A stretch of DNA of 64,000 bases from Eubacteriales bacterium. Its GTDB lineage: Bacteria; Bacillota; Clostridia; Lachnospirales; Lachnospiraceae. The notes under the pieces are model-generated. The model saw nothing but the letters and a program-made list of their open reading frames with translations, searched no databases and had not been told where the DNA came from. Location of the stretch: NCBI GenBank assembly GCA_030536555.1, contig JAUNPU010000003.1, positions 62,001 through 126,000 on the forward strand. Reading direction: 5' to 3'. The position numbers were made by a program, and so were the translations under genes. This document shows, one piece after another, positions 53,033 to 61,565 of this stretch (within the stretch, counting starts at the first letter, position 1; each line of letters opens with the position of its first letter).

Positions 53033-54265
53033 TTACAGATTTTCCTTGCGGATGCCGTACTCTCTGACCTGGTGGCCGTCGCCCTCCAGATAGAGCAGCC
53101 GCTTCATGCCATTGCGCTTTGCGTAGTCTAAATACTCCTCCACCGTCTCACCGGACCGCTTCCGGATCAGCTGGACCGCCACGCCGTCACTGCGGTACTG
53201 CCCTGCCAGCCGGATTCCCGCCTGCCTTGCATCCCGGTCATAGAGGATCACGGTGCCGACCCGCTGGATCTTCGTCTCGATCTGCTGTCTGGACAGGGCC
53301 AGCATCAGCTGATCTGCCATAATGACAAATCCCACTGCCGGAGCATTCTTGCCGAACTGCTCCAGAAGCTTATCGTAGCGGCCGCCGGTCACCACATACT
53401 CGCCGGTGCCGTAGGTGTACGCCTTGAAAATGATCCCCGTATAATAGGAATACTTGCTCAGCATGCCAAGATCATAGGACACATAATCTCCCAGCCCGTA
53501 GCTGTCCAGAATCTCCTGAACCCGCTCCAGCCGCTCGATGGCACGGATGGCACGGTCATTGTCCGTCATGGACTTGGCAAGCCTTATCTTGTCGATATCT
53601 CCGAACAGCTCCGGAAGCTTCAAAAACAGGTTCTTCAGCTCCGGCTTCATGGTCTGCTCCGTCAGAAGCTCCTCCACGCCGAAGAAATTCTTGTGTTCGA
53701 TGAGAAGCCGCAGACGCTCCATGGTCTCCTGATCCATGCCGGCTTCCTCCACCAGTCCCCGGTAGAACTCCACCTGTCCCAGCTCCACCTGAAACTCCTT
53801 CAGTCCCGCCGCCTTCAGGGCATCGATCACCATGGCGATCATCTCCCCATCCGCGTCGCTGGTGTCGTCGCCGATCAGCTCTGCCCCGGTCTGGGTGGTC
53901 TCCTTGAACCTGCCCTGATAGCTGGTGCTGTTGATAAAGGTCTGCCCCAGATAGCAGAACCGCAGGGACTTGGCTTCATCCATAAAATACTTCGCAGCAC
54001 AGCGGGCGATGGACGGGGTAATATCCGGCCGCAGCACCAGCGTGTTGTTGTCCCGGTCGAAGAACTTATACATCTCCCGGTCACCGACGCTGCCACGTTC
54101 CTTATTAAATATGTCAAAAAATTCAAATACCGGAGTCTCGATGTCCCGGTATCCATAGAGATGGAACACCTTCTGAATCTGCTCCTGCACCGCAAGCTTC
54201 CGTGCACATTCCTCTCCGTAAATATCCCGTACCCCCTCCGGAGTATGCAATAACTGATTTCCCAT
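53033..54265 (-). CDS. hisZ: ATP phosphoribosyltransferase regulatory subunit (HisRS-like)
   Basis: 410 residues from the ATG at 54265 (GAGGAG site). It resembles the catalytic core of class II histidyl-tRNA synthetases: YGYRDIETPVFEFFDIFNK (motif 1), LRPDITPSIARCAAKYF and FCYLGQTFINSTSYQGRFKE (motif 2 region). The His A box is altered, and position as the first gene before short hisG identifies HisZ rather than HisRS. A C-terminal anticodon-binding-like part is retained (IQRVGTVILYDRDARQAGIR). Histidine feedback is relayed to HisG. Confidence 0.93.
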   Translation of the reverse strand: MGNQLLHTPEGVRDIYGEECARKLAVQEQIQKVFHLYGYRDIETPVFEFFDIFNKERGSVGDREMYKFFDRDNNTLVLRPDITPSIARCAAKYFMDEAKSLRFCYLGQTFINSTSYQGRFKETTQTGAELIGDDTSDADGEMIAMVIDALKAAGLKEFQVELGQVEFYRGLVEEAGMDQETMERLRLLIEHKNFFGVEELLTEQTMKPELKNLFLKLPELFGDIDKIRLAKSMTDNDRAIRAIERLERVQEILDSYGLGDYVSYDLGMLSKYSYYTGIIFKAYTYGTGEYVVTGGRYDKLLEQFGKNAPAVGFVIMADQLMLALSRQQIETKIQRVGTVILYDRDARQAGIRLAGQYRSDGVAVQLIRKRSGETVEEYLDYAKRNGMKRLLYLEGDGHQVREYGIRKENL

Positions 54266-54322
54266 AGGGTCTCTCCTCAATGCTTTTATATGGTAAAGTG
54301 CTAATTCGATAACGTGTTTCTT

Positions 54323-54351
54323 ATTATAGGTGAAGACAGGCAAATTGTCAA
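54323..54351 (-). promoter_or_regulatory. Consensus promoter of the histidine operon
   Basis: TTGACA (54346-54351), 17-base spacer and TATAAT (54323-54328) on the minus strand. The leader before hisZ would be about 50 bases, too short for a T-box. Confidence 0.88.
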
Positions 54352-54579
54352 TCGGTTACTTGCATTCTATATTACGACATGAGCTATGGTTTCGTCAATG
54401 ATTTCTGACAATTCAATCGATTCCTAGCACTCTGGATAACACATTACTTATTAGAAATTTTAATATATAAGGTGGATTGTATTACCTGTGCGAAATATGT
54501 TACACTTATAGCGTATTTGTTTTCAGGTAATGATTTCAGGTTAAGAACTTTCAATACAAGCATATGGAGGATATTTATC
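54352..54579 (+). promoter_or_regulatory. Upstream region of the PurF-like gene with a weak promoter
   Basis: TTGTAT (54477-54482), 18-base spacer, TACACT (54501-54506) is a possible plus-strand promoter. The leader to the start codon is about 70 bases; no purine riboswitch consensus was seen. The rest is AT-rich. Confidence 0.35.
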
Positions 54580-56079
54580 ATGGGTGGATTTTTTGGTGTA
54601 ACATCAAAAAAAGACTGTGTCATGGATTTATTTTTCGGTACTGACTACCACTCCCATCTGGGAACCCGGCGCGGCGGCATGGCTGTCTACGGTCCGAACG
54701 GCTTCCAGCGGAGCATTCACAACATCGAGAACTCTCCGTTCCGTACCAAATTTGAGCGTGATGTGGAAGAGCTTACAGGCAATTCCGGCATCGGCTCCAT
54801 TTCCGACAATGAGCCGCAGCCGTTGCTGATCCAGTCTCATCTCGGTAGCTACGCTATCGTCACCGTTGGCAAGATCAACAACGAGGACGAGCTGATCCGT
54901 AACTGCTTCGAGAACGGTCACATTCACTTTATGGAGATGAGCGGCGGACGGATCAATGCTACCGAGCTGACCGCTGCCCTGATCAATCAGAAGCAGAGCC
55001 TGGTGGAGGGACTTCTCTTCGCCCAGGAGATGATCAAGGGTTCCATGTCCATTCTGCTGCTGACTCCGGAAGGCATCTACGCTTCCCGTGACCGCTACGG
55101 ACGTACCCCGATCGTAGTGGGCAAGAAGGAGGACGCCCACTGCGTATCCTTTGAGAGCTTTGCCTATATTAATCTGGGCTATCATGACTGTCTGGAGTTA
55201 GGACCGGGCGAGATCGTGCTGGTTAAGCCGGACGGCGTTCAGGTATTAAGCGCAGCCCGCAAGGAGATGAAGATCTGCTCCTTCCTGTGGGTTTACTATG
55301 GCTATCCGACCTCCAGCTACGAAGGCATCAACGTGGAGGAGATGCGCTATCGCTGCGGACGCATTCTTGCAGACCGTGATCTTGGCTGCGGCAAGGACGA
55401 CTGTGCAGGCTGCCCGGGACACGCTGCCATGGCTGCCGCTGCAAAGGAAGGCGATGTACAGGCTTCTCAGGAGACCATCCATCCGGATATCGTTGCAGGC
55501 GTTCCGGACTCCGGTATCGCACATGCAGTGGGCTATGCCAATGAATCCGGTATCCCGTTTGCGAGACCATTTATCAAGTACACCCCCACCTGGCCCCGCT
55601 CCTTTATGCCGCAGAACCAGTCTCAGCGCAGCATGATTGCGAAGATGAAGCTGATTCCGGTGGATGCGCTGATCCGCGACAAGAAGCTGCTGCTGATCGA
55701 CGATTCCATCGTCCGCGGCACCCAGTTAGGGGAGACCACCGAGTTCCTGTACGACAGCGGAGCCAAGGAGGTTCATATTCGCCCGGCATGCCCGCCGCTG
55801 CTGTTCGGCTGTAAGTATCTGAACTTCTCCCGGTCCAATTCCGAGATGGATCTGATTACCCGCCGGGTCATCCAGGAGCTGGAAGGGGATAATGTGTCCG
55901 ACGAGGTACTGGCAGAGTACACCGATCCGGACAGCCCCAAGTATGCAGCCATGATCGAGGAGATTCGCAAGAAGCTGAACTTCACCTCTTTAAAGTACCA
56001 TCGCCTGGACGATCTGATCGAGTCCATCGGACTGCCGAGAGAATGTCTGTGCACCTACTGCTGGGACGGCAAGGAATAA
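54580..56079 (+). CDS. purF: PurF-family amidophosphoribosyltransferase homologue lacking the N-terminal nucleophile Cys
   Basis: 499 residues from the ATG at 54580, after GGAGG; the upstream frame has no site. The Ntn-type glutaminase domain starts MGGFFGVTSKKDC, whereas the family has Cys-Gly in this place, so the nucleophile is replaced by Gly. RRGGMAVYGPNG matches the next conserved block. The phosphoribosyltransferase domain is intact: GVPDSG, FIKYTPTWPRSFMPQ and the PRPP loop LLLIDDSIVRGTQLGET. Extra Cys residues occur at CGKDDCAGCPG and CLCTYC. The protein may use ammonia or act in regulation, and whether it is the housekeeping enzyme is uncertain. Confidence 0.85.
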   Translation: MGGFFGVTSKKDCVMDLFFGTDYHSHLGTRRGGMAVYGPNGFQRSIHNIENSPFRTKFERDVEELTGNSGIGSISDNEPQPLLIQSHLGSYAIVTVGKINNEDELIRNCFENGHIHFMEMSGGRINATELTAALINQKQSLVEGLLFAQEMIKGSMSILLLTPEGIYASRDRYGRTPIVVGKKEDAHCVSFESFAYINLGYHDCLELGPGEIVLVKPDGVQVLSAARKEMKICSFLWVYYGYPTSSYEGINVEEMRYRCGRILADRDLGCGKDDCAGCPGHAAMAAAAKEGDVQASQETIHPDIVAGVPDSGIAHAVGYANESGIPFARPFIKYTPTWPRSFMPQNQSQRSMIAKMKLIPVDALIRDKKLLLIDDSIVRGTQLGETTEFLYDSGAKEVHIRPACPPLLFGCKYLNFSRSNSEMDLITRRVIQELEGDNVSDEVLAEYTDPDSPKYAAMIEEIRKKLNFTSLKYHRLDDLIESIGLPRECLCTYCWDGKE

Positions 56080-56101
56080 GGTCATCATTTTCATGATACA
56101 A

Positions 56102-56151
56102 AAAAGACGTACTGTCAGGGTTTCCCATAAGCCCAACGGTACGTCTTTTTG
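56102..56151. terminator. Bidirectional terminator between the PurF-like and uracil permease genes
   Basis: AAAAAGACGTAC and GTACGTCTTTTT pair around a 26-base loop, with A and T runs in both directions. It follows the PurF-like stop by 22 bases and the permease stop by 9 bases. Confidence 0.92.
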
Positions 56152-56160
56152 ATGAAATTT

Positions 56161-57420
56161 TTAGCCTTCCTGGTCGTTGGTCAGCTTCATGAGGTCCAGG
56201 CCATAGAAGATCAGGCTCAGCAGCATGCCTACCACGCAGGCAAGAACCATACCGGTCAGCTGAATGTTGCCGATCTTGATGGCGATGCCGGACAGACCGG
56301 TTACGAAGATCACGGAGGTCAGCGCCTGGTTGCGGGATCTGGCAAAATCCACCTTGGAATCAACCAGGATACGCAGACCGGAGGTACCGATCATACCGTA
56401 CAGCAGGAAGGAAATACCGCCGATTACCGGTCCCGGAATGGTGCTGATCAGCATGGACAGCTTTCCCACAAAGGAGCAGACGATGGACAGCACGGCTGCA
56501 CCGGCAATGACATAGACACTGTACACACCGGTCATTGCCATAACGCCGATATTCTCACCGTAGGTGGTGGTCGGCACGGATCCGATCAGACCGGAGATCA
56601 TGGTGGAGAAGTTGTCTCCGAACAGGCTGCGGTGCAGTCCCGGGTCCTTCAGCAGGTCCCGGCCGACGATCTTGCTGGTCACCACCTGATGTCCGATATG
56701 CTCTGACGCGATAACCAGAATAACCGGCAGAATGATCATGATGGCCTCCGGATCGAACTTCGGTGTGGTGAACTGCGGAATCGCAAACCAGGGCGCTGCA
56801 GCCACCTCCTCAAAGCTGACGATTCCACACAGCACCGCCGCCGCATAGCCTGCCAGCACCGCGATCAGAATCGGGATGACAGACAAAAATCCGCGGAAAA
56901 TGATGGAGCCGAACACGGCAACGCCAAGGGTCACCAGAAATACGATCAGATTCTTCGGGTCGATGGTCTCCTCCAGCAGTCCTGCATTGCTCGCTGCTGT
57001 GGCAGAAAGCTCCAGACCGATCAGTGCCACCACCGGGCCCATGGCTGCAGGCGGCAGAACCACGTCAATCCAGTCGGTGCCGAACTTGTACACGATCAGC
57101 GCCAGCAGACAGCCGCAGAAGCCTACCACCACGAAGCCGCCCAGAGCATACTCATATCCGAAGTTGCTGATTACGATACCGGCAGGTGCCAGGAATGCGA
57201 AGCTGGAGCCCAGATAAGCCGGTGCCTTTCCCTTGGTCACCGCAATGAACAGCAGCGTTCCCACACCGTTCATGAACAGCACGATTGCCGGGCTGATGCC
57301 AAATAAGAACGGCACCAGAACCGATGCGCCGAACATGGCAAACATGTGCTGGATACTCAGTGGCAGAAGCAGATTAAACGGGACCTTCTCATCCACCTGA
57401 ATGATACGTTTGTTAGACAT
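56161..57420 (-). CDS. uraA: Uracil/xanthine permease (NCS2 family)
   Basis: 419 residues from the ATG at 57420 (AGGAGGAACATT). Typical NCS2 features are PLSIQHMFAMFGASVLVPFL near the N-terminus, about 14 membrane segments, GSSFAFLAPAG, VASEHIGHQVVTSKIVG (conserved Glu region), GLIGSVPTTTYGENIGVMAM and MIGTSGLRILVDSKVDF. It imports uracil or a related base with protons. Position next to the PurF-like gene suggests nucleotide-linked control, but no operator is visible. Confidence 0.93.
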   Translation of the reverse strand: MSNKRIIQVDEKVPFNLLLPLSIQHMFAMFGASVLVPFLFGISPAIVLFMNGVGTLLFIAVTKGKAPAYLGSSFAFLAPAGIVISNFGYEYALGGFVVVGFCGCLLALIVYKFGTDWIDVVLPPAAMGPVVALIGLELSATAASNAGLLEETIDPKNLIVFLVTLGVAVFGSIIFRGFLSVIPILIAVLAGYAAAVLCGIVSFEEVAAAPWFAIPQFTTPKFDPEAIMIILPVILVIASEHIGHQVVTSKIVGRDLLKDPGLHRSLFGDNFSTMISGLIGSVPTTTYGENIGVMAMTGVYSVYVIAGAAVLSIVCSFVGKLSMLISTIPGPVIGGISFLLYGMIGTSGLRILVDSKVDFARSRNQALTSVIFVTGLSGIAIKIGNIQLTGMVLACVVGMLLSLIFYGLDLMKLTNDQEG

Positions 57421-57529
57421 AATGTTCCTCCTGTTTGTATAAAAATCGTTCAATTCCCAATACCGGTTATATTATTCCACATTATTCGCCATTCGTCCAG
57501 CAAAATCGTATGATTTGCTTCTGTTATTT

Positions 57530-57811
57530 TTATTCAAGCTCCGCGAAAAACATTTCGTAGAAGTCATCCTCACCCGTCAGCATGGGCGAATTCTCCCCGC
57601 CGCCGTTGGTGCTGCGCTTCATGGCAGCATGAAATTCCTCTCCGGCCGTAATCAGCTCCATCTCATAGACCGGATATCCCAGCTCCCGGCACAGGCTGCA
57701 AAAGGAAGCCAGCGGCTCCGCTGTCTTTCTGGTATCCAGGATGCGCTGCTTCAAGTCAGCATCCCTCTCCGCCCTTCTCTTCAGTTCTTCTAATGATGTC
57801 ATCAAATTCAT
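57530..57811 (-). CDS. Small acidic Nif11-like protein
   Basis: 93 residues, AAGGAG before the ATG. The N-terminal part, TSLEELKRRAERDADLKQRI then AEPLASFCSLCRELGYPVY, resembles the Nif11 helical domain, which also serves as a leader in some modified-peptide precursors. The C-terminus after NGGGENSPMLTG is acidic and not rich in Cys, Ser or Thr, so a peptide-natural-product precursor role is doubtful. No maturase or export gene lies nearby. The role is unknown. Confidence 0.5.
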   Translation of the reverse strand: MNLMTSLEELKRRAERDADLKQRILDTRKTAEPLASFCSLCRELGYPVYEMELITAGEEFHAAMKRSTNGGGENSPMLTGEDDFYEMFFAELE

Positions 57812-58119
57812 AGCGTGGTCTCCTTATAAGCATATACCAACAGTTCATACTTTTCGTCATCCATCGGTGCCTTCGGCTCATAGCGATACAGCATCTCCTC
57901 CAGCTTCTCGATCTTCGGCGTCTTCGGAAGGGATGATGCCTGGTCCGCCAGGCTCTGACGCATATCCGTAAGCTCCGCCTGTCGCTCCGGCACCGGCAGC
58001 CCGTACAGCTTTGCCAGCATGCCGATTCCCGCCGCACACTCCGTATCGGCGCTGATCTTCGGCGTGTGAGGAAATCCAAGCCGGATATCCAGCGATTGTT
58101 TTACAATAGAAAATACCAT
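57808..58119 (-). CDS. Hypothetical cytoplasmic protein
   Basis: 103 residues, CAGGAG site, begins MVFSIVKQSLDIRLGFPHTP. It contains a short helical second half (KIEKLEEMLYRYEPKAPMDD, YELLVYAYKETTL). No membrane segment and no known family are recognised. It overlaps the Nif11-like gene by four bases and follows recU by two, so all three are probably translated from one mRNA. Function unknown. Confidence 0.65.
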   Translation of the reverse strand: MVFSIVKQSLDIRLGFPHTPKISADTECAAGIGMLAKLYGLPVPERQAELTDMRQSLADQASSLPKTPKIEKLEEMLYRYEPKAPMDDEKYELLVYAYKETTL

Positions 58120-58121
58120 CG

Positions 58122-58658
58122 TTACTCCTGCCTCCTGTCCAGATCCTGCTGAATCATTTCCAGATAATGCACCAGAATATCCCGGTGAGCATGAATCTGA
58201 AAGGAATGATCAATCTCGTCATAGGTAAAGCTCTTGCGGCCGCCATCCTCCATCCGCTGCCAGAACCGCTTTAAGTCCCGAAGAGGCACATAGTAGATCT
58301 CATCCATTGCCGTAAAGTGCAGGATGATAAAGGCGATTCCCCCCTGTGCCTCGAACTCCTCCATGAACCGGATCTGGTGCTCATGGACATTCTGCAGGGG
58401 AAAGGTCTTCACCGCGCACTCCTTGGCGTCAAAGCACACCGGAATCCCCTGTACCGCCCCGATGTAGTCCACCGTACTCTTCTGGTCAAAGTAAGCCAGC
58501 GTGATGTGACGGCTCTCCTTGGCAATGTTGATGGGCGTGATCGGCGTGGGGATCTTCTGAATCAGTGCCAGCTTCTTCTCCCGATATATTTCATTGGTGT
58601 GGTTGATCATATCCTCCAGCGTCGAGCCACGCAGCCCGCGGCTATTCCAGGTTCCCAT
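58122..58658 (-). CDS. recU: RecU-type Holliday junction resolvase
   Basis: 178 residues, GAAGGAG site. It resembles RecU over its whole length: WNSRGLRGSTLEDMINHTNE, LIQKIPTPITPIN, FDQKSTVDYIGAVQGIPVCF, DAKECAVKTFPLQNVHEHQI (metal-binding D and E-x-K) and GIAFIILHFTAMDEIYYVP. RecU cuts four-way DNA junctions in recombination and chromosome segregation in Firmicutes. It lies outside its common ponA neighbourhood. Confidence 0.9.
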   Translation of the reverse strand: MGTWNSRGLRGSTLEDMINHTNEIYREKKLALIQKIPTPITPINIAKESRHITLAYFDQKSTVDYIGAVQGIPVCFDAKECAVKTFPLQNVHEHQIRFMEEFEAQGGIAFIILHFTAMDEIYYVPLRDLKRFWQRMEDGGRKSFTYDEIDHSFQIHAHRDILVHYLEMIQQDLDRRQE

Positions 58659-58660
58659 AG

Positions 58661-59296
58661 CTACCTATCTCCTTCTTCTGTCTGTCCGTTTGTCAGTAAT
58701 TCTGCATGTGCTTCTGTCAGTGTTTCTGCCTGTGCTCCTGCCTGCTGTTCCGTCATTCCTGCAGCCGCAGAATTGTCATAGAACGCCACGCGCTGCAGCG
58801 GCAAAATCTCCTCCGCCGAATAGAGCAGCCTGTTGTACCGGATCTGCTCTCTGGCCTTCTTCGAGCACAGAAGATAAAGCAGGAACCCGATGTCGCTGAC
58901 CAGTGCCACAACCAGCACAAGCCAGTATACCAGGCTGCGGAATGTCATATAGAACAGGTAAGGCGCCATACCGACCATCAGGGTTCCAAAGTCCCAGCAC
59001 CGGCATGCCAGTATAATCCAGTGAAGCACACGGCTGCCCCGGAGGATGCATTGGCTGTAAAGTCCATATAATACCAGCAGAGACAGAAGGGACCACAAAA
59101 TATTTTCGTTCTGCAGTTGAAGCACCCGCCCCATCAGAATCCAGATCAACCGCCAGAACAGGACCCATCCCAACATAATATTGAGATTCAGCTTTCGGTT
59201 CTGATATCCCGGATGAAGCTCTTCTAACTGCTGCTCCCGCATCCGAATCTGTTCTCCGGTCCAGAGTGCAGCGATCTTTTGTTTCTTACGTTCCAT
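58661..59296 (-). CDS. Polytopic membrane protein with repeat tail
   Basis: 211 residues with about four or five membrane segments (LNIMLGWVLFWRLIWILMG, ILWSLLSLLVLYGLYS, LVYWLVLVVALVSDIGFLLY). A cytoplasmic C-terminal tail of degenerate repeats, QQAGAQAETLTEAHAELLTN, follows. The family is not recognised. It is encoded two bases before recU's ribosome-binding region and one base after the hydrolase gene, so it is part of a tight operon. Confidence 0.65.
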   Translation of the reverse strand: MERKKQKIAALWTGEQIRMREQQLEELHPGYQNRKLNLNIMLGWVLFWRLIWILMGRVLQLQNENILWSLLSLLVLYGLYSQCILRGSRVLHWIILACRCWDFGTLMVGMAPYLFYMTFRSLVYWLVLVVALVSDIGFLLYLLCSKKAREQIRYNRLLYSAEEILPLQRVAFYDNSAAAGMTEQQAGAQAETLTEAHAELLTNGQTEEGDR

Positions 59297-59297
59297 G

Positions 59298-60527
59298 TCA
59301 GTATCCTTTCTCTCTCAGCTCCTGTACCAGCCGAATGTAAAATTCAAGTACCCCAAACCCACGATAATCCTCTCGGGTTAAGTCGATCATATCCCCATGG
59401 GAAATGCCGCGCAGATATGTATTCTGCAGAACGCCCCGGAAGTTGGCCCATGTGGCGGAATCCACCGTCACAAGACCGTCATTGGGCGCATCCAGCCATT
59501 TCAGAATCCAGTAGGGGATGCACAGCAGCTTGCTGCTGAACCCATGCTTCATCAGACTTGCATAGCTCTGATAGTATATGCCCGGCACATCGGGATACCT
59601 TCGGTTGAAGTCCTTCGCACAGGCGCAGGAAAGCTGTCTGCTGGCAGTATAGGCATCGGGATTACGGTCTCCCAGCCGTCCGAAATACCGGTTGATCATC
59701 CCGCAGATTTTCCGGTATACCCCATCGGGAAGCTTTTCCAGAAAATCCACCAGCGCAGATCCCCGGTGCGGGGTGTTGATCGTGGTCAGAGATGCCACAT
59801 AATCCCCCATTTTCAGCCCGGTTATCAGATAGCGGGCATCCAGTCCGCCCTTGGAGTGGGCGATGATATTGACCTTCTCACACCCGGTTTCCCGCCGGAT
59901 TTCCAGGATTTTCTCCCGAAGAATCTGTCCGTTGTCCTCAATGGTTCCCCACGCCTCCTGATGCCCATAGTAGACACAGGCTCCATTGCGCCTTAACTCC
60001 CGCGGAATCCGCCCCCAGTAGTTAAAATAATGAAAGTCCCGAAATCCCACACCGTGAACCAGCAGCAGCGGATACTTCGTACTGCAGATCTGCTTCTCCA
60101 CCCGCACATCATCCAGCCGGATTTTGCAGGTGTCATGGTCGATTTCCTGACGCGCCAGCCCCCGCACATACCATGCCAGTCCATAGTTGAGCAGCGGAAT
60201 CCAGATCAGACTCCAGACAAGGATGCGCTTTGCAATGCGAAGCCGCTTGCAGATCAGACAGAGCCAGAACAACGTGCAGAACATCCCAAAGCAGCTGAGC
60301 AGATACCAGCCTGCCGATACCAGCAGTCTCACATCCCTGAAATAGGACGGAAAATCCTGTATCAGATGGTAACCGCGCATCTGCCTGAGCATCCAGATTC
60401 CACTGACGGGAACGGACCAGAGAAAGAAGGTCAGAACACCTGTCAAAATCCGCAGAATCAGCAGGTGAAGCCGCCCTGCAACATCCGCCGCCTGCTCTGC
60501 CTGCTGCTCCAGCTTTTTTCTCTCCAT
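59298..60527 (-). CDS. Membrane-anchored alpha/beta hydrolase, lipase-like
   Basis: 409 residues. Three membrane segments at the start (ILTGVLTFFLWSVPVSGIW, SAGWYLLSCFGMFCTLFWLC) lead to an alpha/beta-hydrolase domain from about residue 150. YPLLLVHGVGFRDFHYF is the oxyanion region and NIIAHSKGGLDARYLITG holds the GxSxG-like nucleophile (His-Ser-Lys-Gly-Gly). TINTPHRGS, LDAPNDGLVTVDS (acid) and ISHGDMIDL (His) complete the triad. It is closest to lipases that act on membrane or extracellular esters; the substrate is unknown. Confidence 0.8.
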   Translation of the reverse strand: MERKKLEQQAEQAADVAGRLHLLILRILTGVLTFFLWSVPVSGIWMLRQMRGYHLIQDFPSYFRDVRLLVSAGWYLLSCFGMFCTLFWLCLICKRLRIAKRILVWSLIWIPLLNYGLAWYVRGLARQEIDHDTCKIRLDDVRVEKQICSTKYPLLLVHGVGFRDFHYFNYWGRIPRELRRNGACVYYGHQEAWGTIEDNGQILREKILEIRRETGCEKVNIIAHSKGGLDARYLITGLKMGDYVASLTTINTPHRGSALVDFLEKLPDGVYRKICGMINRYFGRLGDRNPDAYTASRQLSCACAKDFNRRYPDVPGIYYQSYASLMKHGFSSKLLCIPYWILKWLDAPNDGLVTVDSATWANFRGVLQNTYLRGISHGDMIDLTREDYRGFGVLEFYIRLVQELREKGY

Positions 60528-60572
60528 ATCATCGCCTCGTATTTCTTCTTAAATAACCTTTTATTGTATGAA

Positions 60573-61535
60573 TCAACGCAGCCCCGGAAACACCTTCTCA
60601 AATTCCTTCGGCACCGGCGCCTGATAGCACCGACCACTCAAGTAGGAAAATGGCTCTTCCAGCTTCGGAAATACCATCTCGTAGGAGTGAAGCATCTGAG
60701 AACGAACTCCGAAGTTCCGCTTTACCGCCTCATTGAGCTTTGCATCGCCGTATTTGTAGTCCCCAAGAATCGGATGTCCGATGGATGCCAGATGAGCGCG
60801 GATCTGATGGGTCCGTCCCGTGATCAGCGTTACTTTAAGAAGGGTGTATCCATTCTCATATCGAAGGGGCTCATACTCCGTCCGAATCGGCAGGCTGTCC
60901 GGGGTTTCCTTCTGGGAAATGGTTACCTGATTGGTCTTCTCATTCTTTCGAAGATAACCGTCAATCAGCTGCTTTTCCTCCACTCTGCCCCGCACCGCGC
61001 AGAGGTAATACTTATGCAGGGTGCGGTCCTTGAACAGGGCTGAGAGCATCTGGAGTCCTGCCAGGGATCTGCCCGCCGCCACCAGTCCGCTGGTATTGCG
61101 GTCCAGCCGGTTGCAGACAGACGGGCGGAAGCTGCGAAGCTCCTCCTTTGTCAGCTTTCCCGTATCCAGCAGATAGTCGATCAGATACTCCACCAGAGAC
61201 TCGTCGGTCTCCTTCGCCTTCTGGGACAGCATGCCGGACGGCTTGTTGATCAGCAGAATATGCTCATCCTCGTAGATAATATCCAGCTTCTGCTTATGCA
61301 CCTTCTGAACCTTCACTTCGGAAAACTTCTCAATGGTCTCGTCCGCCAGGAACAGCTTGATCTCATCTCCCACATTCAGCTTCTCGGAACCGTCACACTT
61401 CTTTCCGTTCAGGGTGATGTTCTTCTTGCGCATCATCTTGTAGAGAAATCCCTTGCCCGCCAGATTCAGATACTTGCCAAGGAGCTTGTCCAGCCGCTGC
61501 CCGGCCTCATTACTGTTTACCACAATCGCTTTCAT
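60573..61535 (-). CDS. RluA-family pseudouridine synthase
   Basis: 320 residues. An S4-like N-terminal domain is at residues about 12-75 (RLDKLLGKYLNLAGKGFLYK). The catalytic motif VCNRLDRNTSGLVAAGRSLA contains the conserved Asp (about residue 145). Later blocks are LITGRTHQIRAHLASIGHPI and LHSYEMVFPKLEEP. It converts uridine to pseudouridine in rRNA or tRNA; the exact target is not derivable. AAAGGAATC precedes the ATG. Confidence 0.93.
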   Translation of the reverse strand: MKAIVVNSNEAGQRLDKLLGKYLNLAGKGFLYKMMRKKNITLNGKKCDGSEKLNVGDEIKLFLADETIEKFSEVKVQKVHKQKLDIIYEDEHILLINKPSGMLSQKAKETDESLVEYLIDYLLDTGKLTKEELRSFRPSVCNRLDRNTSGLVAAGRSLAGLQMLSALFKDRTLHKYYLCAVRGRVEEKQLIDGYLRKNEKTNQVTISQKETPDSLPIRTEYEPLRYENGYTLLKVTLITGRTHQIRAHLASIGHPILGDYKYGDAKLNEAVKRNFGVRSQMLHSYEMVFPKLEEPFSYLSGRCYQAPVPKEFEKVFPGLR

Positions 61536-61565
61536 GGTGTGGATTCCTTTCTTTCCGTTATGTTT

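Noticed and set aside
53033..54265. Histidyl-tRNA synthetase
   Set aside because: Position at the head of the operon directly before the short HisG form indicates HisZ.
54352..54579. Purine riboswitch or T-box ahead of purF-like or his genes
   Set aside because: The conserved aptamer blocks of neither are present, and the his leader is only about 50 bases.
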